Assembly (NCBI RefSeq): GCF_000344685.1 | Contig: NW_006920419.1 | Coordinates: forward strand, 18,632-82,631 | Length of the DNA: 64,000 bases | Source of the DNA: Gloeophyllum trabeum ATCC 11539 | Lineage: Eukaryota; Basidiomycota; Agaricomycetes; Gloeophyllales; Gloeophyllaceae | Direction of reading: 5' to 3' | Shown: positions 1 to 12,184 of the stretch, one piece after another | Layout of the letters: every line of letters starts with the position of its first letter | How positions within the stretch are numbered: position 1 is the stretch's first letter | The notes under the pieces: model-generated | The model's database searches: none | Seen by the model: the letters and a program-made list of their open reading frames with translations, nothing else | Told to the model about the DNA's origin: nothing | Position numbers and translations under genes: made by a program

Positions 1-1571
1 GCATCCAGGTGCTCTCTCGAGCCCCACACTCTCCGGCCCCCGCCGGAGGTCGTGCGTAAAGGCATTTTTCCTCAGACCGGATTGTTCTCAATCCGCTATA
101 GCACATTATGTAGGGCTGTACCTATAGTCAGTTGCTAGATAATAATATCGCGTGTCCAAAAAAAAAGAAGGAACGGAAGGAGTATCTGCGACCATTCAAT
201 TACAATGAATGAGGGAGAGCCAGGATTTGTGATGGGCATGAATTATGATATGAGCAATAGCATGGGACAGATAAGACCACGTCGACAGGAAGGCAGAGGG
301 GAGGGGGAAATGGAACTGACCCGAGGATGAGGGGAGCACGAGAGGTGCACCGGTACCGATTGAATGCCAATGGGATCAACCACACCTGAGGGCTTGGCAC
401 AACCTCATTGATTGCTCTATGTGCCAAGACTGCACTTCATTCTGGGAATCCTGTTCTTACCAGCTATGGCCATACTACTATCTGATCAGCAAGGCCTTCG
501 TGCATAAACCATTCTCATTTCCTGGGACATTGCCGCGCTTGGTTCATGTCGGGTCCTTGATATGTTCGAGAACCTTTATCCTTTAAAGTGAGTTCCGGGA
601 GCTTAGGGATGCACTCACGTAGCTCATCAAATTCCCTAGCACAGTTGATCTTCCCTTCACGCCTGACAAAACGCGTCCCGACACATTACCACAGTTGAGT
701 TGCTGAGTTGCATCCAACTGGGGGTATTGGATCTCGTGTACTCGGGCACCGTAATCCTGACGACTCCAAAGCTGCCCAGTGACTTATTTTCCGTGGTCTA
801 GTTGGAGGGCCGCAGAGCGCCTTGCCTCGGCGCTGATGGAGACACTAGTATTATCTACCTCACCGATGAAGTGGATGTGTGAGCAACAACCTGAGCTAAA
901 TGTGTGGTACCATATGGCCACAAGTCTTAGAATCTGAAGCCAATGTACTTATGGCAAGCTCCCTATTTCTCATTATCAAGCAGTGGCAGGTCAGAATGAA
1001 GTGAGGAGGCACGATTGATGCCGTCTCGCCAGACATAAGTTCGTTCCGGCTACTGCCCGGGCCGGTTCTTGGAACCCCCGCTGGGGTCCTGACCGACCGT
1101 TGGTGACAGACTTCGTGACGTGCCGTCGGCAGAACGTGACTGAACGGTCGGAAAATCGTGTCGGACGCAGCGTATAAGAAAGCTAGGAACTGGAGGTAAG
1201 TGCCATAAAAAAGTGCTACGCAGCAGCTTAATAATGCGTGTTAGAACCAATGACTCGGAAGCACTGGCTGAACAAGGCACAGAGCTGAAGATGGTAGGAT
1301 AGAGAGGGGACGCGTACGCTCTGTCACTTCGAAGTGCCTAGGCTTCAAGTTGGCGATGGCGACGACTTCAGCAGAAGGTCGATGCTGACAAAGGTCTGCA
1401 GTGGAATTCAAATGCAGCCGTCCAGTACGGGAGACAGAGAACTGGATGCCGAGGGAACCGGTATACGTTATATCTCGTCCATGTAATCTTCCCGAAGCAT
1501 CGTTCAAGAAGGTCCCGGTACAAAAGGATTCCTCTCTCGACCTCCTTTATCCTATCTGACGTCCTTGTGAA
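1..1571. other. Intergenic, no supported gene
   Basis: Only short open frames without recognisable motifs or coherent splice sites occur here. The last few hundred bases must hold the promoter of the dehydrogenase that starts at 1572, but no clear TATA box is visible close to that start. The far left may be the end of a gene outside the window. Confidence 0.5.
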
Positions 1572-2717
1572 ATGGCCTCCCTTCACGGCTCGAAGTTAAC
1601 TGATTTGACGGGTCGTGTCGCCCTAGTCACGGGCGGGGGGACCGGAATGTCAGTACCCCACACTGCTTTCATTGTTTGGTATGCCGATTAACGTTTACGC
1701 AGTGGAAATCTTATTGCAAGAGGTTTAGCAGCAAATGGGGCCAAGGTATACATCACCGGTCGACGGAAGGACGTCTTAGAGAAAGCTGCTGCACAAGCGC
1801 AGTCGCAAGGCTTGCAGGTTATCCCGTGAGCCCATCATCGGCGTTCCGAACGTGCTCACTTGCTAATCGACTAAACGATAGTCTCCCACTGGATGTGACG
1901 GATAAGGACTCTATCCGCGCTGGCGTGACGACCCTCAAGGAAAAGGAAGGGAAATTGCATATCTTGGTCAACAAGTGTGGTGCTCCCGGATGAGTCGCAA
2001 AGGTCGTTATTAACGGCTATTATCTAGTGCTGGTGCAGCAGGTCCCGTCTCCATGTTTGCCGCCAATCCATCCGCGCCGGAGCGCAAGGACACTGAGACC
2101 TTCGGTCGAGCTCTTTTCGAGCATCAAACCTTCGAGCAGTGGAAAGACTTGTATCAACTCAATGTAGCCTCTGCATTCTTCGTTACGAGCGCCTTCTTAG
2201 GCCTCTTGGAGAACGGGGCTCATGATGTCGGTGAAGGCGAGACGTCGAGCGTCGTCAACATCTCGAGCGGGTTGGCTTCGACGCACCTAAATATAGGAAT
2301 GGTGGGTAACGCCATGCTGATTCAATGCCCCCGCTAACCCAACTTGCAGTACTGCTATGGCGTAACCAAAGCGGCGCTCAATCACTTGACGGGTTCCCTG
2401 GCTACCGAATACACTCTGTTGAAGATCCCCGTCAGAGTAAACGCTATCGCAGCCGGCTACTTCATTTCAGAAGCCACTCCCCCGGAGCTCGAACACCTCG
2501 TCAGGAGCGGCTTGGCCATGCCTGGAACTGTCTCTCCAGCGCCAACAAAACGGCCGGGAAAGTGAGATTTCACGCTGAAGATTCTATCATAGTCGACTAA
2601 CGCTTGCATAGGGAGGAGGAGATGACGATGGCAGTCCTCTCTTTGGTGGCATCAGCTAACTATATAAATGGCCAAGTCGTGACTGTGGATGGAGGGTTTA
2701 GTCTTGTCAACCCATAG
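1572..2717 (+). CDS. Short-chain dehydrogenase/reductase (SDR), 6 exons
   Basis: NAD(P)-dependent oxidoreductase of the classical SDR family, about 294 residues after splicing. Exons by reading frame: 1572-1648, 1703-1825, 1882-1974, 2028-2301, 2350-2561, 2612-2717. Splicing joins the Rossmann cofactor motif TGGGTGIG (around residue 20), the NNAG motif, a serine in the VVNISS strand and the catalytic YGVTK (YxxxK). The C-terminus has the usual YINGQ..TVDGG. The first and third motifs are interrupted by introns and appear only after splicing, which supports the model. In overall style it resembles RhlG/3-oxoacyl-reductase-like fungal SDRs; the substrate cannot be read from sequence. It is probably soluble: no signal peptide or membrane segment is visible. 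All family-diagnostic residues are present, so it looks functional. Confidence 0.9.
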
Positions 2718-2883
2718 ATGTTCCAAGAGGGGCACTATTCTTGTCTAGAAGCGTTTCTACCACCACTTTTCTGCTTGTATCATAAACCAAGCTATGCGAC
2801 TCATCTGATGGAATGATTGGGCAATAGGCGATTCGCTGACTTTTTGACGCTGAAGCACCGAGAGAAGACGTGCTAACTGTGAG

Positions 2884-3783
2884 AGTCGGCAACGCCTGCC
2901 AGCCAAATGTCCGTGTGACCGTGATTGTCACACGCGCATCATTTCGCGCCATAGGCCGTTCTCCTCTGCCAACCTCGGACTGAATGATCTATTCCTGCAC
3001 GATAAAGAGAAACTTTGATACTTAATACAGCTGGTATAATATCTACAGTAGTATTGATGTCATATATGCAATAAAGAGAATTATTATACCGCTAAAAAGC
3101 GCAATATGGTAATCATGAATTAGTATTCTTCTTCCCCTGAGTCCTCATACCCTGGGTCTGTATTATCTGTAGAAGCTGCCATAAAATTGAAAAAGGATAG
3201 CCTTCAGAATACCTCTTGACTGTTTTGATTAGAGCATTAATCTTGTCCGCCTTCTTGGTTACTTTTGACTTGATGGGCACCAGCCTCGTCCTTAGCTATC
3301 CCTGCCTTGATCTCCATTTGCCGGTGCTTCCAGAAGGGACGTGTTCTATCAAAACGCGTCGAAAACGCGTCAATGGACACGTCTCGGCAAATGCCGACTA
3401 TGGCTATCTGGTGTGTGTTGCGTGTGGTGCACTTTTCTCGCTCAGTATCACACTTTAATTAGAGTAAAAATCGGAATATATTCTTTTAGGTGTGTATGAT
3501 TCCATCCTTCCAGTTAAAATTCTCGATTTGTGTCCCTCTCCTGGTTAACCTATCACCTCAGCCCTCTGATCTTGGTCTTATAGCACTTACAAGGCAGTGT
3601 ATCAAAAATCGAACTGGAAGGATGGATTCTATATAACATCAAAGAATATCCAAAGATTTTTTCGCTATTTTAGAATGTCTCCTCGTCCCGAAAAGTGCAC
3701 CACAAGCTGTAACCAGCATTTCGCTCATGTGGCTGAAGCGTGACGCGCGCGGCGGAGTTCGAATTTGGCAGGCGTTGCCGACT
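2884..3783. repeat. Nested inverted-repeat element(s), MITE-like
   Basis: Three pairs of inverted repeats are nested around one centre. The outer pair (2884-2901 and 3766-3783) is an 18-bp perfect match, AGTCGGCAACGCCTGCCA, with weaker similarity outside it. The middle pair is TGGTGCACTTTT (3425-3436 and 3691-3702). The inner pair is TCCATCCTTCCAGTT (3501-3515 and 3612-3626). No transposase is coded between them. The simplest reading is one non-autonomous terminal-inverted-repeat element inserted in another, or a fold-back element. I could not define target duplications. Confidence 0.6.
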
Positions 3784-3894
3784 CCCACTAACTGTTCTGG
3801 CACTTGTCTACCTCATTCTGGCACTTCCGTAATGGTGAATCCCATGTCGCCAAGTCCGCCGCTGACTGTCAGTGAGCATACTTGAAGCATATAA

Positions 3895-3902
3895 TATATA
3901 AA
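3895..3902 (+). promoter_or_regulatory. TATA-like box TATATAAA
   Basis: A TATATAAA motif lies about 420 bp upstream of the F-box start at 4319. That is far for a fungal TATA box unless the transcript has a long or spliced leader, so the link to this gene is tentative. It sits just outside the inverted-repeat element. Confidence 0.3.
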
Positions 3903-4318
3903 GGGCGTGGTCGTCAGTTCACATCATGACCTTTTGTTTTCACGTTCTACCACGAGACATTCAGTGGATCATCGAATCCATAGCCTATTCACTGCAGTGG
4001 TTAGTATTTCCTGCGGGCGAAAGGAATCAAGCCTTTCTTTCTGCCAGGAAGTCATTTCGTAGGATTCAGGTGGTAGTAGTGGACTTTGTTTGCTGAACAA
4101 TATTAATATTCACCGCAGCTGGTGAGCAACGTTAACACTGCGGCCCAGTGCGGCCCCTGCAATATCCACGTGGCTCACCCATCAGTACACGCCGATCTGC
4201 CGGCGGCGAGGACGTGAACTTGGTTCAGACTTGAACATTCCATGCCTTGCAATTCACCACGATCTGAGCGGCTCAGGGAATTTAAGACACTACAACAGGA
4301 CTTTTCCAGTCGCTAAGC

Positions 4319-5846
4319 ATGCCATGCGAAAGCCTGCCTGCTGAACTTTGGACGTACATATTCGATCTTGCGACGGAGGAGCCCCTTCTGTCCAACCTTG
4401 CTTTACCGACCGCATGGGATGAATCGGCGTGGTTCCGCACTGTCTTTGAAGAATGGGCCTTAAAGTCGCCCACGGATAGGATTCATGATATTCAGCGGAG
4501 AGGCTACAGGACGAAGAAGGTGCTGCTGTCCTTTGGTCTCCAATTTTCGCGGTTCTAACCAAGTCCAGGCCATTGTGTCTACTTGCAGAGCCTGGCGCCA
4601 AATTGGCTGTGAATATCTATTCAAGTTCATACTTGTAGAACGACCGTCGCAGCTTGGTGCTCTCTGCGGTCGTCTAGACAAGGATGCATCACTGGGATGG
4701 TGGAGCAGGCGGTTCCACCTGGATAGGTACGGGTCCGTAGACTCTGTGGAAGATTACCTGGTGTCGATCATACAGCACATGCCGAACCTTCAGACTTTTG
4801 GGGTCAGTTGGTCTTTGGGAGACTCGTTCGGCACTGTAGCAGATGCCCTGTGCACATTTTGTCCGCGGTCATTACGCACCGTCCAGTGGTCCGTCTCTTG
4901 CTCAGCCCTGTCTCGGATAATATGGGCTTTGGCTTCTCTCCCGAACTTGACATGCGTATCCATAGACTTCCGTCCGTCGACCTCCTCTCTGCGCCTAGGA
5001 TCTGCGAGTGGCTTGTCCCCGACGCTCCCCCACCTGTCACAGCTCTCCCTCCACAACAACTTTACCGACTTTGTCGAACTCGCCACAGACTGGTCCCTAC
5101 CTTCCCTCGCAAGCTTGACGCTCGACTACGGCTCGAACATCGACACTCTCCCCGACATACCCATGTTCCTCACCTCACACGGCCTAAACCTGACGTACCT
5201 CGACCTCAACCTGATCCCTCCCGTCGACCTCCCCACGGTGCTCTCCCTCTGCCCGCACCTGCGCACCTTCTGCTTCAACCCCGACTGGCCGGTTAACACG
5301 GACCCGCTGGACCTACACATCGCGCGAATCGTCAGCAAGCCGCACGCGCACATCGTGAACATCGGGCTGCATCAGCTTTTGCATGCCTTTGGTGTCGGCT
5401 ACACGGCGGCGATGGATGCGCGGCAGCCGCTGCGTGCGCACCTCATACGCCGCACGAACGACCTCACCTTCGCCGCGCTCAATCGATGGAACTTCCCCTC
5501 GCTGCGGTGTATCCGGGTGCTTAACCGGGGACTCCTCAGTGACCTCGAACGGGCAAACGGGCCAGACAAGAGCTGCTTCGAGCGGTGGGAGAGATGGTGG
5601 AACATGTGCTCGCGGATGGGGGTGCGGCTAGAGGACTGCACCGGCGAACTGTTGGGTAACCTGCCAGAATTGGAGGGCGAGGTAGAGGATGAAGATGGGA
5701 CGGAGACAGCTTTGAGCGGAGAATCCAACAGGGATGGAGAGCAGGCGGCAGCTAATACGCCTGAACTCAGACAGCTGTTATACGAGTGCAGGAAGATGAA
5801 TGCCACTCGGGCACCGCCGGTTCCCACTGGAGGACGAGTGAGATGA
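4319..5846 (+). CDS. F-box-like protein, 2 exons
   Basis: Protein of about 492 residues from exons 4319-4519 and 4569-5846. The 49-bp intron starts at GTGCTG, contains a TTCTAAC branch-like site and ends at CCAG; removing it keeps the frame. The N-terminus carries an F-box-like stretch (LPAELWTYIFDLA), continued after the intron by STCRAWRQIGCEYLF, the usual second half of basidiomycete F-box domains. The rest is a leucine-rich region with weakly repeated LP.L..L..L units and an acidic tail around residues 440-470. F-box proteins act as substrate adaptors of SCF ubiquitin ligases through Skp1; the target is unknown. It belongs to a different subfamily from the cluster between 19 and 51 kb. 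Confidence 0.75.
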
Positions 5847-6063
5847 AGGAAGGAGGCCGCGTGTATATAACCTCGTGTATTTACAGATTCGTTGTATTGA
5901 CAGCATGAAAAGTTTTTACATAGAAGAGGTAAATATACATGGAACATAACGTGAAACAAAGAGTACGGGAGGATTCAAAGGTGAAGTAAAAAGGGGCCAG
6001 GAACCGCATTTCGTTTATATACACAAGAGAAGAACTGTTCATCGTGGAAGTGACTGCTGCTCG

Positions 6064-7386
6064 CTACACCGCGGGATGGAACTCGCTGTACGTCGTGACA
6101 TGCCCCCTCATTTGCTGGAAGTCGGCATCCAGAATCCGGCCACAACGGTTGACGATCAAGAGGTCCAGGGGACAGCCGAAAGATGCGCCGTCATGAACAA
6201 AGTCGACCAAGTAAGGGGCGTCGAGTCTGTCGCATCCGTACAACTGCAGTGCCTTCAGCTTTCTCGAGGTAACGCAGGGCCAAAGGTCGGTGTATCGGGG
6301 CAGGATCCCCCTGATGTCGCACCGCGCGAGGGCGAGGTGCACCATGTCCGGAAACGAATGAAAGAATAGATCGAAGAGTGCATCTGACTCCGCGAAGCGC
6401 CCGATACAACACAGCCGGACGATTTCCAGCTTTGGAGAGCGCCAGATGAGATTTCTGACGACGGCGAGTAGTCCTCTTCCCTGAGCATCAATGTCGGGTC
6501 CAAACATGCCATACGTCTGCGAACCTTCCAGGAAAAGGGTGTCCAATATCGGTGCCTCAAGACATCCCAACAAATCGAGGCCAGGGCCGGGGGTCGTAAT
6601 TTCGGCGATCTTGAGCCAAGGCATCGAGATTATTCGCTGTGGTTGAAAGGCGCGCTTCAGCAGTGTAAAAGGGAGCTGCGGCCCCTGCCAAACCAATTGC
6701 TCCAGATGGGGACATGCCGCCAGCATATCTAGCACATTATCGAACGCGGATCTGTCAAGGACAACGAAGTGGCTGTTGATGGCGAAGAACCTGAGGGCCG
6801 TCAGATTTGCCAAGAACGCCTTGTTCGTCACAGAGAACCCGACGGGAATTTCGAGCAGTCGTAGTCGAGGACAGGCAGGGAAGACATAGCCTAGGTCATA
6901 ACTCTGGCCAACCGAATAAGTGAGGAGGGGGTGCGGGTCTTCCCAATCAAGCCTCAAACCCTCCAGAAACAACGCGGGGTCTACTGCGCCGTTGCTCAAT
7001 GAGGCGAAGGACTGCAGCAGGAGCCTGAAATCAGCTGAGGTGACCTCGAAAGTCCGGATCCGGGGAAGATACTCTGAGAGTGCAGTGATGACAGGCATCA
7101 GCGTATTCTCGGGGATGTCCCGACTGCGCAAGGTGATGTGCAAGGGTAAGACACCTGACCGACGGAGGCGCTGTCGCAGACCGTCCAAGTCGTTGAACGA
7201 CCGCAGCCCGGCTACAACGACCGTGCACCACAACTGTGGTGTTTGGTCTGCGACGGCTCTCCCGTGCTGGCAGACCAGTCGTAGGTCACCAATTTCCGCA
7301 GGGTTCTCCGAGTCGAGGTACATTGTGAATATTCTGCTGAGGGTTTCCACAGGGAGGCCGTTGGGCGAAAGCGGGCTTCTCGACAT
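6064..7386 (-). CDS. F-box/LRR-type protein, 440 aa
   Basis: Uninterrupted frame starting at the ATG at 7386. The N-terminus has the F-box core LPVETLSRIFTMYLD, then LRLVCQHGRAVADQTPQLW, typical of Agaricomycete F-box proteins. The remainder is irregular leucine-rich repeats. The ATG directly follows an AG, and a GTAAGT lies about 55 bp upstream, so a 5'-UTR intron (about 7387-7440) ending at the start codon is likely. It converges tail-to-tail with the F-box gene ending at 5846, about 220 bp away. Likely an SCF adaptor with unknown target. No disabling change seen. Confidence 0.75.
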   Translation of the reverse strand: MSRSPLSPNGLPVETLSRIFTMYLDSENPAEIGDLRLVCQHGRAVADQTPQLWCTVVVAGLRSFNDLDGLRQRLRRSGVLPLHITLRSRDIPENTLMPVITALSEYLPRIRTFEVTSADFRLLLQSFASLSNGAVDPALFLEGLRLDWEDPHPLLTYSVGQSYDLGYVFPACPRLRLLEIPVGFSVTNKAFLANLTALRFFAINSHFVVLDRSAFDNVLDMLAACPHLEQLVWQGPQLPFTLLKRAFQPQRIISMPWLKIAEITTPGPGLDLLGCLEAPILDTLFLEGSQTYGMFGPDIDAQGRGLLAVVRNLIWRSPKLEIVRLCCIGRFAESDALFDLFFHSFPDMVHLALARCDIRGILPRYTDLWPCVTSRKLKALQLYGCDRLDAPYLVDFVHDGASFGCPLDLLIVNRCGRILDADFQQMRGHVTTYSEFHPAV

Positions 7387-7440
7387 CTATGGTCAAGTAT
7401 GTCAGTATTCGCGCAGGGACTGAGGGAGGGAACTTACTGT

Positions 7441-8443
7441 AAACGAGGCGCAGAATGTGACTGACAGCCGTCGCTGGTTGTGAGGCAGTTGTGCAGGTGC
7501 GGTCGAAGGACGAGGAGGGGACGCGTTTTAAACCACATTCTCTAGCCACATCCTCCCGCCACACCGCGGCCACAAGAATAAATGCCTTACCTGGCTATTA
7601 TCGCATTATTTTTTGCGGAATCGCAAGAGGAACTGACTGTAGAGATTGATCGACGCTCGTGATGCCGCGTGGGATGACATGGCCACTCTGCAACTTTTTA
7701 AGGGAAGAGTGATGCGCCTGAGCTGGGCCCAGGCGAGGAACCAGGGTTCGTACCGTCTTCTGGACGCGACCAGAGAATGCCACAGGAGGTAGGGTTGAGG
7801 GGAGGAGCGAAGGAGGAGTGTCTCCACCCCTTTCGGTTGCTTTTCTGTGGTTGCGCCGTGTGCATCAGCACACCCTGATGGCCCGCATAAGCGAGAAAAG
7901 AAGGGGGATGCGAAGGCTGTCACCATATCCTGCCGTAGCCTGTAGACAGCCAGAGAAGGAATAAGGTGTGACAAAGAAAAGGAGCGGAATACGCGCACAT
8001 TAGATCAATTAAATTTAGTTCCGCAACACTTGAGACTGTCACGTCTACGCAATGTGTAAGGCCATCACAGGTGAAATGTATCATGGTAAGGACTAGCGTA
8101 CGAGCATAAAGCAGACCGTGACATACCTCCGAGCGTGCATCCTCCCGATCGGCCGATTACTGAATGATGCCTGCGGACTAACATGAACGTTGACTCGTAA
8201 CAACGATATCGAGCTACTCACCAGTACGTAGTGCTCCTTGTAGCCGGAAATGTAGGCCAACAACGTTAACGCGATTGGGGTATCCGAGACAAAGGGGACA
8301 ACGGAAGCAAATCTGAGAAGTCCCGACTGTAGTTCGCACGCAAGAGACGCCTGCCCCGGCAACGAAATCGACTTATGTCTCCTGAATCACGTAGAGTGCA
8401 GTGTCCCGCGTGGTCATGACAAAAGAGACACAGGGAATGCTAG
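7441..8443. other. Intergenic, no supported gene
   Basis: Holds the leader and promoter of the leftward F-box gene and short open frames without motifs on both strands. Nothing else can be supported. Confidence 0.45.
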
Positions 8444-8770
8444 ATGATCACTTGGAAGAACGACTCGACTACGGCTTGGAAACTCACCGACATCAACTCA
8501 CATGGCCGATTGTACGTCGGTTGGGAAAAGCTGCCAGTATGCAACGCTTCCAATCCGTTCTTGCCGCGACGACCAACGGGACTCCGGCCGCAGAAACAGA
8601 CGTACTTTGCGATGTCCATTATCGTGGCGGGTTGGGTGACGCCGTTCAACGTCCACGAAGCGGTGGAGAAGGTCAAGCCGCGGGCGGCTGATGTGAGCGG
8701 GGGTGCCGAGAGGGCTCAGTACCAGCACTCCACTACCAAAGATCACAGACGAGAAACGGTCGCGCTATAG
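8444..8770 (+). pseudogene. Fragment of phosphoribosylanthranilate isomerase (TRP1/PRAI)
   Basis: An open frame of about 108 codons ends in a stretch resembling the C-terminal quarter of the PRAI (beta/alpha)8 barrel: TPFNVHEAVEKVKP, then ADVSGGAE, then a TKDH segment. These correspond to the family's GGLTPENV..A..KV.P, DVSSGVE and KDH.K elements, which include phosphate-binding loops. The family's paired glycines before LTP read as Gly-Trp here. The upstream half of the frame does not resemble the barrel, and no other barrel segment, IGPS domain or glutaminase domain is visible nearby. PRAI catalyses the third step of tryptophan synthesis; in most filamentous fungi it is fused into trifunctional TrpC/Trp1. 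I read this as a non-functional duplicated relic. Similarity was judged by eye only. Confidence 0.45.
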
Positions 8771-8934
8771 TTCACTCGACTCGTACTAACGACAAGGTGC
8801 AATTGATTCGCAGTGTTTCTAATCTCCACAGATCATTCTCGATACCCATGAAAAGACGCAGGAGCGCGTGGGCAATGGAACAGCTTTATCAACAGCGACT
8901 TCCCGAATCAGACAGCAACGGAACCACCAATAAC

Positions 8935-10825
8935 TTATGAAGCCTCCGGGAGGCACACCTTCTTCAGCACATCATGCATCTCCAAGTCGTGTGCCTTGAG
9001 CATGGGTGCACCTCGCTGAACAGAGGAGGGCCATATTGGCATGCTATCATTCAGTGTAGGCGGGTACCTTCCTGCTGTGTGGATCCCGATCCAGTCGAAG
9101 TCGATCAGCATGGCACGCGCAGCTTCATCTGAGCCCCTCTCCCCAGGTATGCACATTATATTCGGAGTGCGGAGATCGCCAAAGACAATATTGTGAGCAT
9201 GGAGCAGCTCAACAGCGGTCTTGACATCCTTGTAGATGCTGTATGGAAGGGGCTTGTTCAGAGACCTTGAAGCCCATGCCGTGTCCCCTTGAACTCAGTC
9301 CATCACAACCATCGTGAGGCCGCCAAGCACGGGTACACAGGCATGTAGCGCCGGTGCGAGTCCAGCTTCAGCCATAAGTTTATGTGCAGCAGAGTTATAT
9401 GTCGTGGTGAACTTGACAGCAACCTCTCTGCCATGAATGTCAGGGACAGATGACACATCCGCAGGCTCAGTGACATCCGAGTTCAACAGAGTAGCAAGGT
9501 AAAGACCAGAGCGTCTCTCGTGCGAAGCCTCTGCCATTTGATAGGATTTGCCCAGGACGGATAATCGGCCGGCGAATTTCAGACGCGGCATGAGATGCTC
9601 GTAAGAAGGGCACGGCGACGGCGACGGGAACAAGAAGGAGATCCCCAGCGGTGGCGGCGCATTGTCGATTTCCGAGCAGAACCGCTCTAGCCCTGTAAGC
9701 GCCTCTTTCACAGCCTTGAAGACACAAGCCACACGAGAGACTACAGCGAGCTCATGGAAGCCTAAACGCAGCCGCTCGGAGAATAGACAGTCGATATAAG
9801 GGCCATCTGTGTGGGTAGCAATCGCGATCTCCAAGAGATCCCCCATGATGCTAATGAGAATGGTAGGACAGTTTGATTGCTTCCGTCGGAGTAACATCTG
9901 TAGTATCCTCACCAGTATAGATGAAACACCTGATACAACGAATTAGCCTACCTTTCCCGTGGTTTCCGTCACAATTCTAGCATACACTAAACCAGCTTGC
10001 AATGAAGCATCCCCATTCAAGCCAACCTCATTCTTGACCTCCATGAGACCAAAGGGCTCACTGCCCCCAACCACAACATTAGGTTCGATACCAGCCATCT
10101 TCAGCTTCCACGTAAACGGCATGCCAAGGCACATCTGCAATGGGCGAGAGAGCGAATCAACGCGAATGTCCTGTGATGGATAGCTACCAAGACTCAGGGT
10201 GACCACCTCATGAGCTGCTCGGAACGAGGCGGGATGAATCTCTGATATGTCCTCAAGACGCGAAAGTTGATATGCGAGCCAACCCAACACAGAATTAAAG
10301 AGAGCAACCGGCGGGCCATAGTTGGAGGCCGGTCGCCCGGTATGAAACACATCCTTATTTTGGTTGACGACCTTTGCAAATTGCAATACCATCAAACGAA
10401 CTGATGCCCTATGATGGTGTAAGCACGGATGCTATGAGCAAAGCTCACTGTACACAGACTTACACAGATCAGTGATGCAGACATGAAGATGGAGGCAATC
10501 TGAGACGCACCTTTGACAGTCTTCCATGTTCGACTATCGAGCTCTCCCACCTCATCCAGACTCTCTAAGACTGAGATACATGTCAGAAAGACATCGGCCC
10601 ATTCTCACTGTTGACGTACTTTCTGAGTCGGCAACAAGAACATGCACGTAATCGACATCAACCTCTCCGAGGAAAACGCGGCCTACAGTAGGATACGGGT
10701 GGATGTGCCCACTCGTCTTGTCCCCGGATCTGGCCTGCCGCTCTTGCCTGCGCGTGGACCTCTGCGCAGGCGAGGTTGACTTCTTCGACGAGGAGCTTCT
10801 TCATGCCATTGATATTATCCTCTTC
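8935..10825 (-). pseudogene. Decayed protein kinase-like gene (mushroom expanded family)
   Basis: Reading leftward, coding pieces lie at about 10,825-10,560 (several short exons), 10,395-9,943 and 9,912-8,935. The C-terminal part is kinase-like. It has a lysine-bearing REVAVKFTTTY strand, a catalytic-loop analogue HNIVFGDLRTPNIM (Asp in place of the HRD Asp) and LIDFDWIG as the DFG-like metal-binding strand. Such divergent kinases are numerous in Agaricomycetes. The N-terminal exons include a VDYVHVLV strand reminiscent of Crinkler-type N-termini, but this is weak. An in-frame TGA at 9297-9295 separates MVVMD from VQGDTAW, with coding sense continuing unchanged on both sides and no plausible intron. 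The copy is therefore probably non-functional unless the stop is read through or is an assembly error. Confidence 0.55.
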
Positions 10826-12184
10826 CTAGAAGCCAAAGTCGAGTTTCTGCGAAAAGCGCGCATTAATAACTTACAATCCAGCCATGCTAAGCGTGGCCAC
10901 AGCGGACAAAGGCCACCAAATAAGGCCTCGAGGCTCGGATAACTGGTAGCTTCGCACGCCCTGCTGGCATGAATGCTTTGCATCCTGCGTCTGCGAGCCT
11001 GCCTGTGTACAGTTGTCAGTTGTAGTGCGATGGCTCTCCCGTGCTCAGCAGTCCTCCAGCGACGTTGTGGGTCCCTCCATCAGTATCGGAAGAATCCGGG
11101 CGACTGTCGCGACGCAAGTCGGAACCTCAGAATGAAGGAACCGTAGTCCTCACTTGCGAGCAGACTTGCTCGCGGACGTCGACTGGCAGTATTCCTGATC
11201 CGACTGACTGTTACAAGATTTCCAAAGGTGATGCTTTCTCGGTATTTTCTGAGCGTGCCATGGGGTCAACTTACATATCATTGAAGGATAGGTACTCTGG
11301 CAGCGGTTTCATCGCGCCTTGTTATCCAGCGCAGGAGCGTGCCCCTTTGTGACAGTTATGGTCTCTGTTAATTCCGCGACCCAAACTGTCCGATTTTTCC
11401 TGAGGTGATTCGCACGCTTGTGCTCGTCTATGTATTCTACTCACTGTCACGGTCTCTTTGTTCTCCCATTTTGCTAGGTCGTCGTGATGGAAATCAGCGT
11501 AATCCGTTCTGACGGCTCAGCTCAGGGTGCGGAGCTGTCGTGCCCTCCCATATACTGCCTAGTTGCCTCCGCGAATCTCTGGGTGGCCACCATCGCTCTA
11601 GGAAATTACTCAGCGCCGGGGTGATGGATCGTCTGTCAAGAAGCGGTCCTTATTTTTCCGGTGGATATTGCTGCGTCGCCTAGACCTTCTTGTCTCTGCC
11701 GTCTTCACCCTTTTATACCTCCAGGATACAGGAACCCATCGATACCCCATCAGCGTGGGTTCGGGTAGTGCCCGATCTGGTCCTTGATCCTACCGCCCCC
11801 CTCGCCCCCTGCTTCTCTCGGACCGTAGCTTGGTCAGCCGCTTGGTCTAGGGGTCGTGACCGGACTCGCGACGTGCAAGCACCAACAAACAGACGCGATA
11901 TATCTTCCCGCACGTGAAGGCCTCCATGGTCCACTCCTCGAGTCCCCATCCTTCCTAGAGTGCTCTAAGTGCGAAGGCCGACTAAATTAACTATGGAATG
12001 TCAGGGATCACGTCGAATATCTGACGGGTGGACGGACGGGCCCGAAGAGTCCTACGCCGCGAGATGGAAGCGCTGCCGGGGCCCCATAGTCGACGTGATT
12101 TTTCCTTCCGCATATGGGTCTCGTTGACTGAGATCTCTGCCGACGCGTGACCTGTTCTTCGCGCTCGAGCCACACTTTCTGTGG
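10826..12184. other. Intergenic, no supported gene
   Basis: Possible remnants of the 5' end of the kinase-like gene lie at 10,830-10,980. Beyond that only short motif-free frames are present, up to the TATA box of the next F-box gene. Confidence 0.4.
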
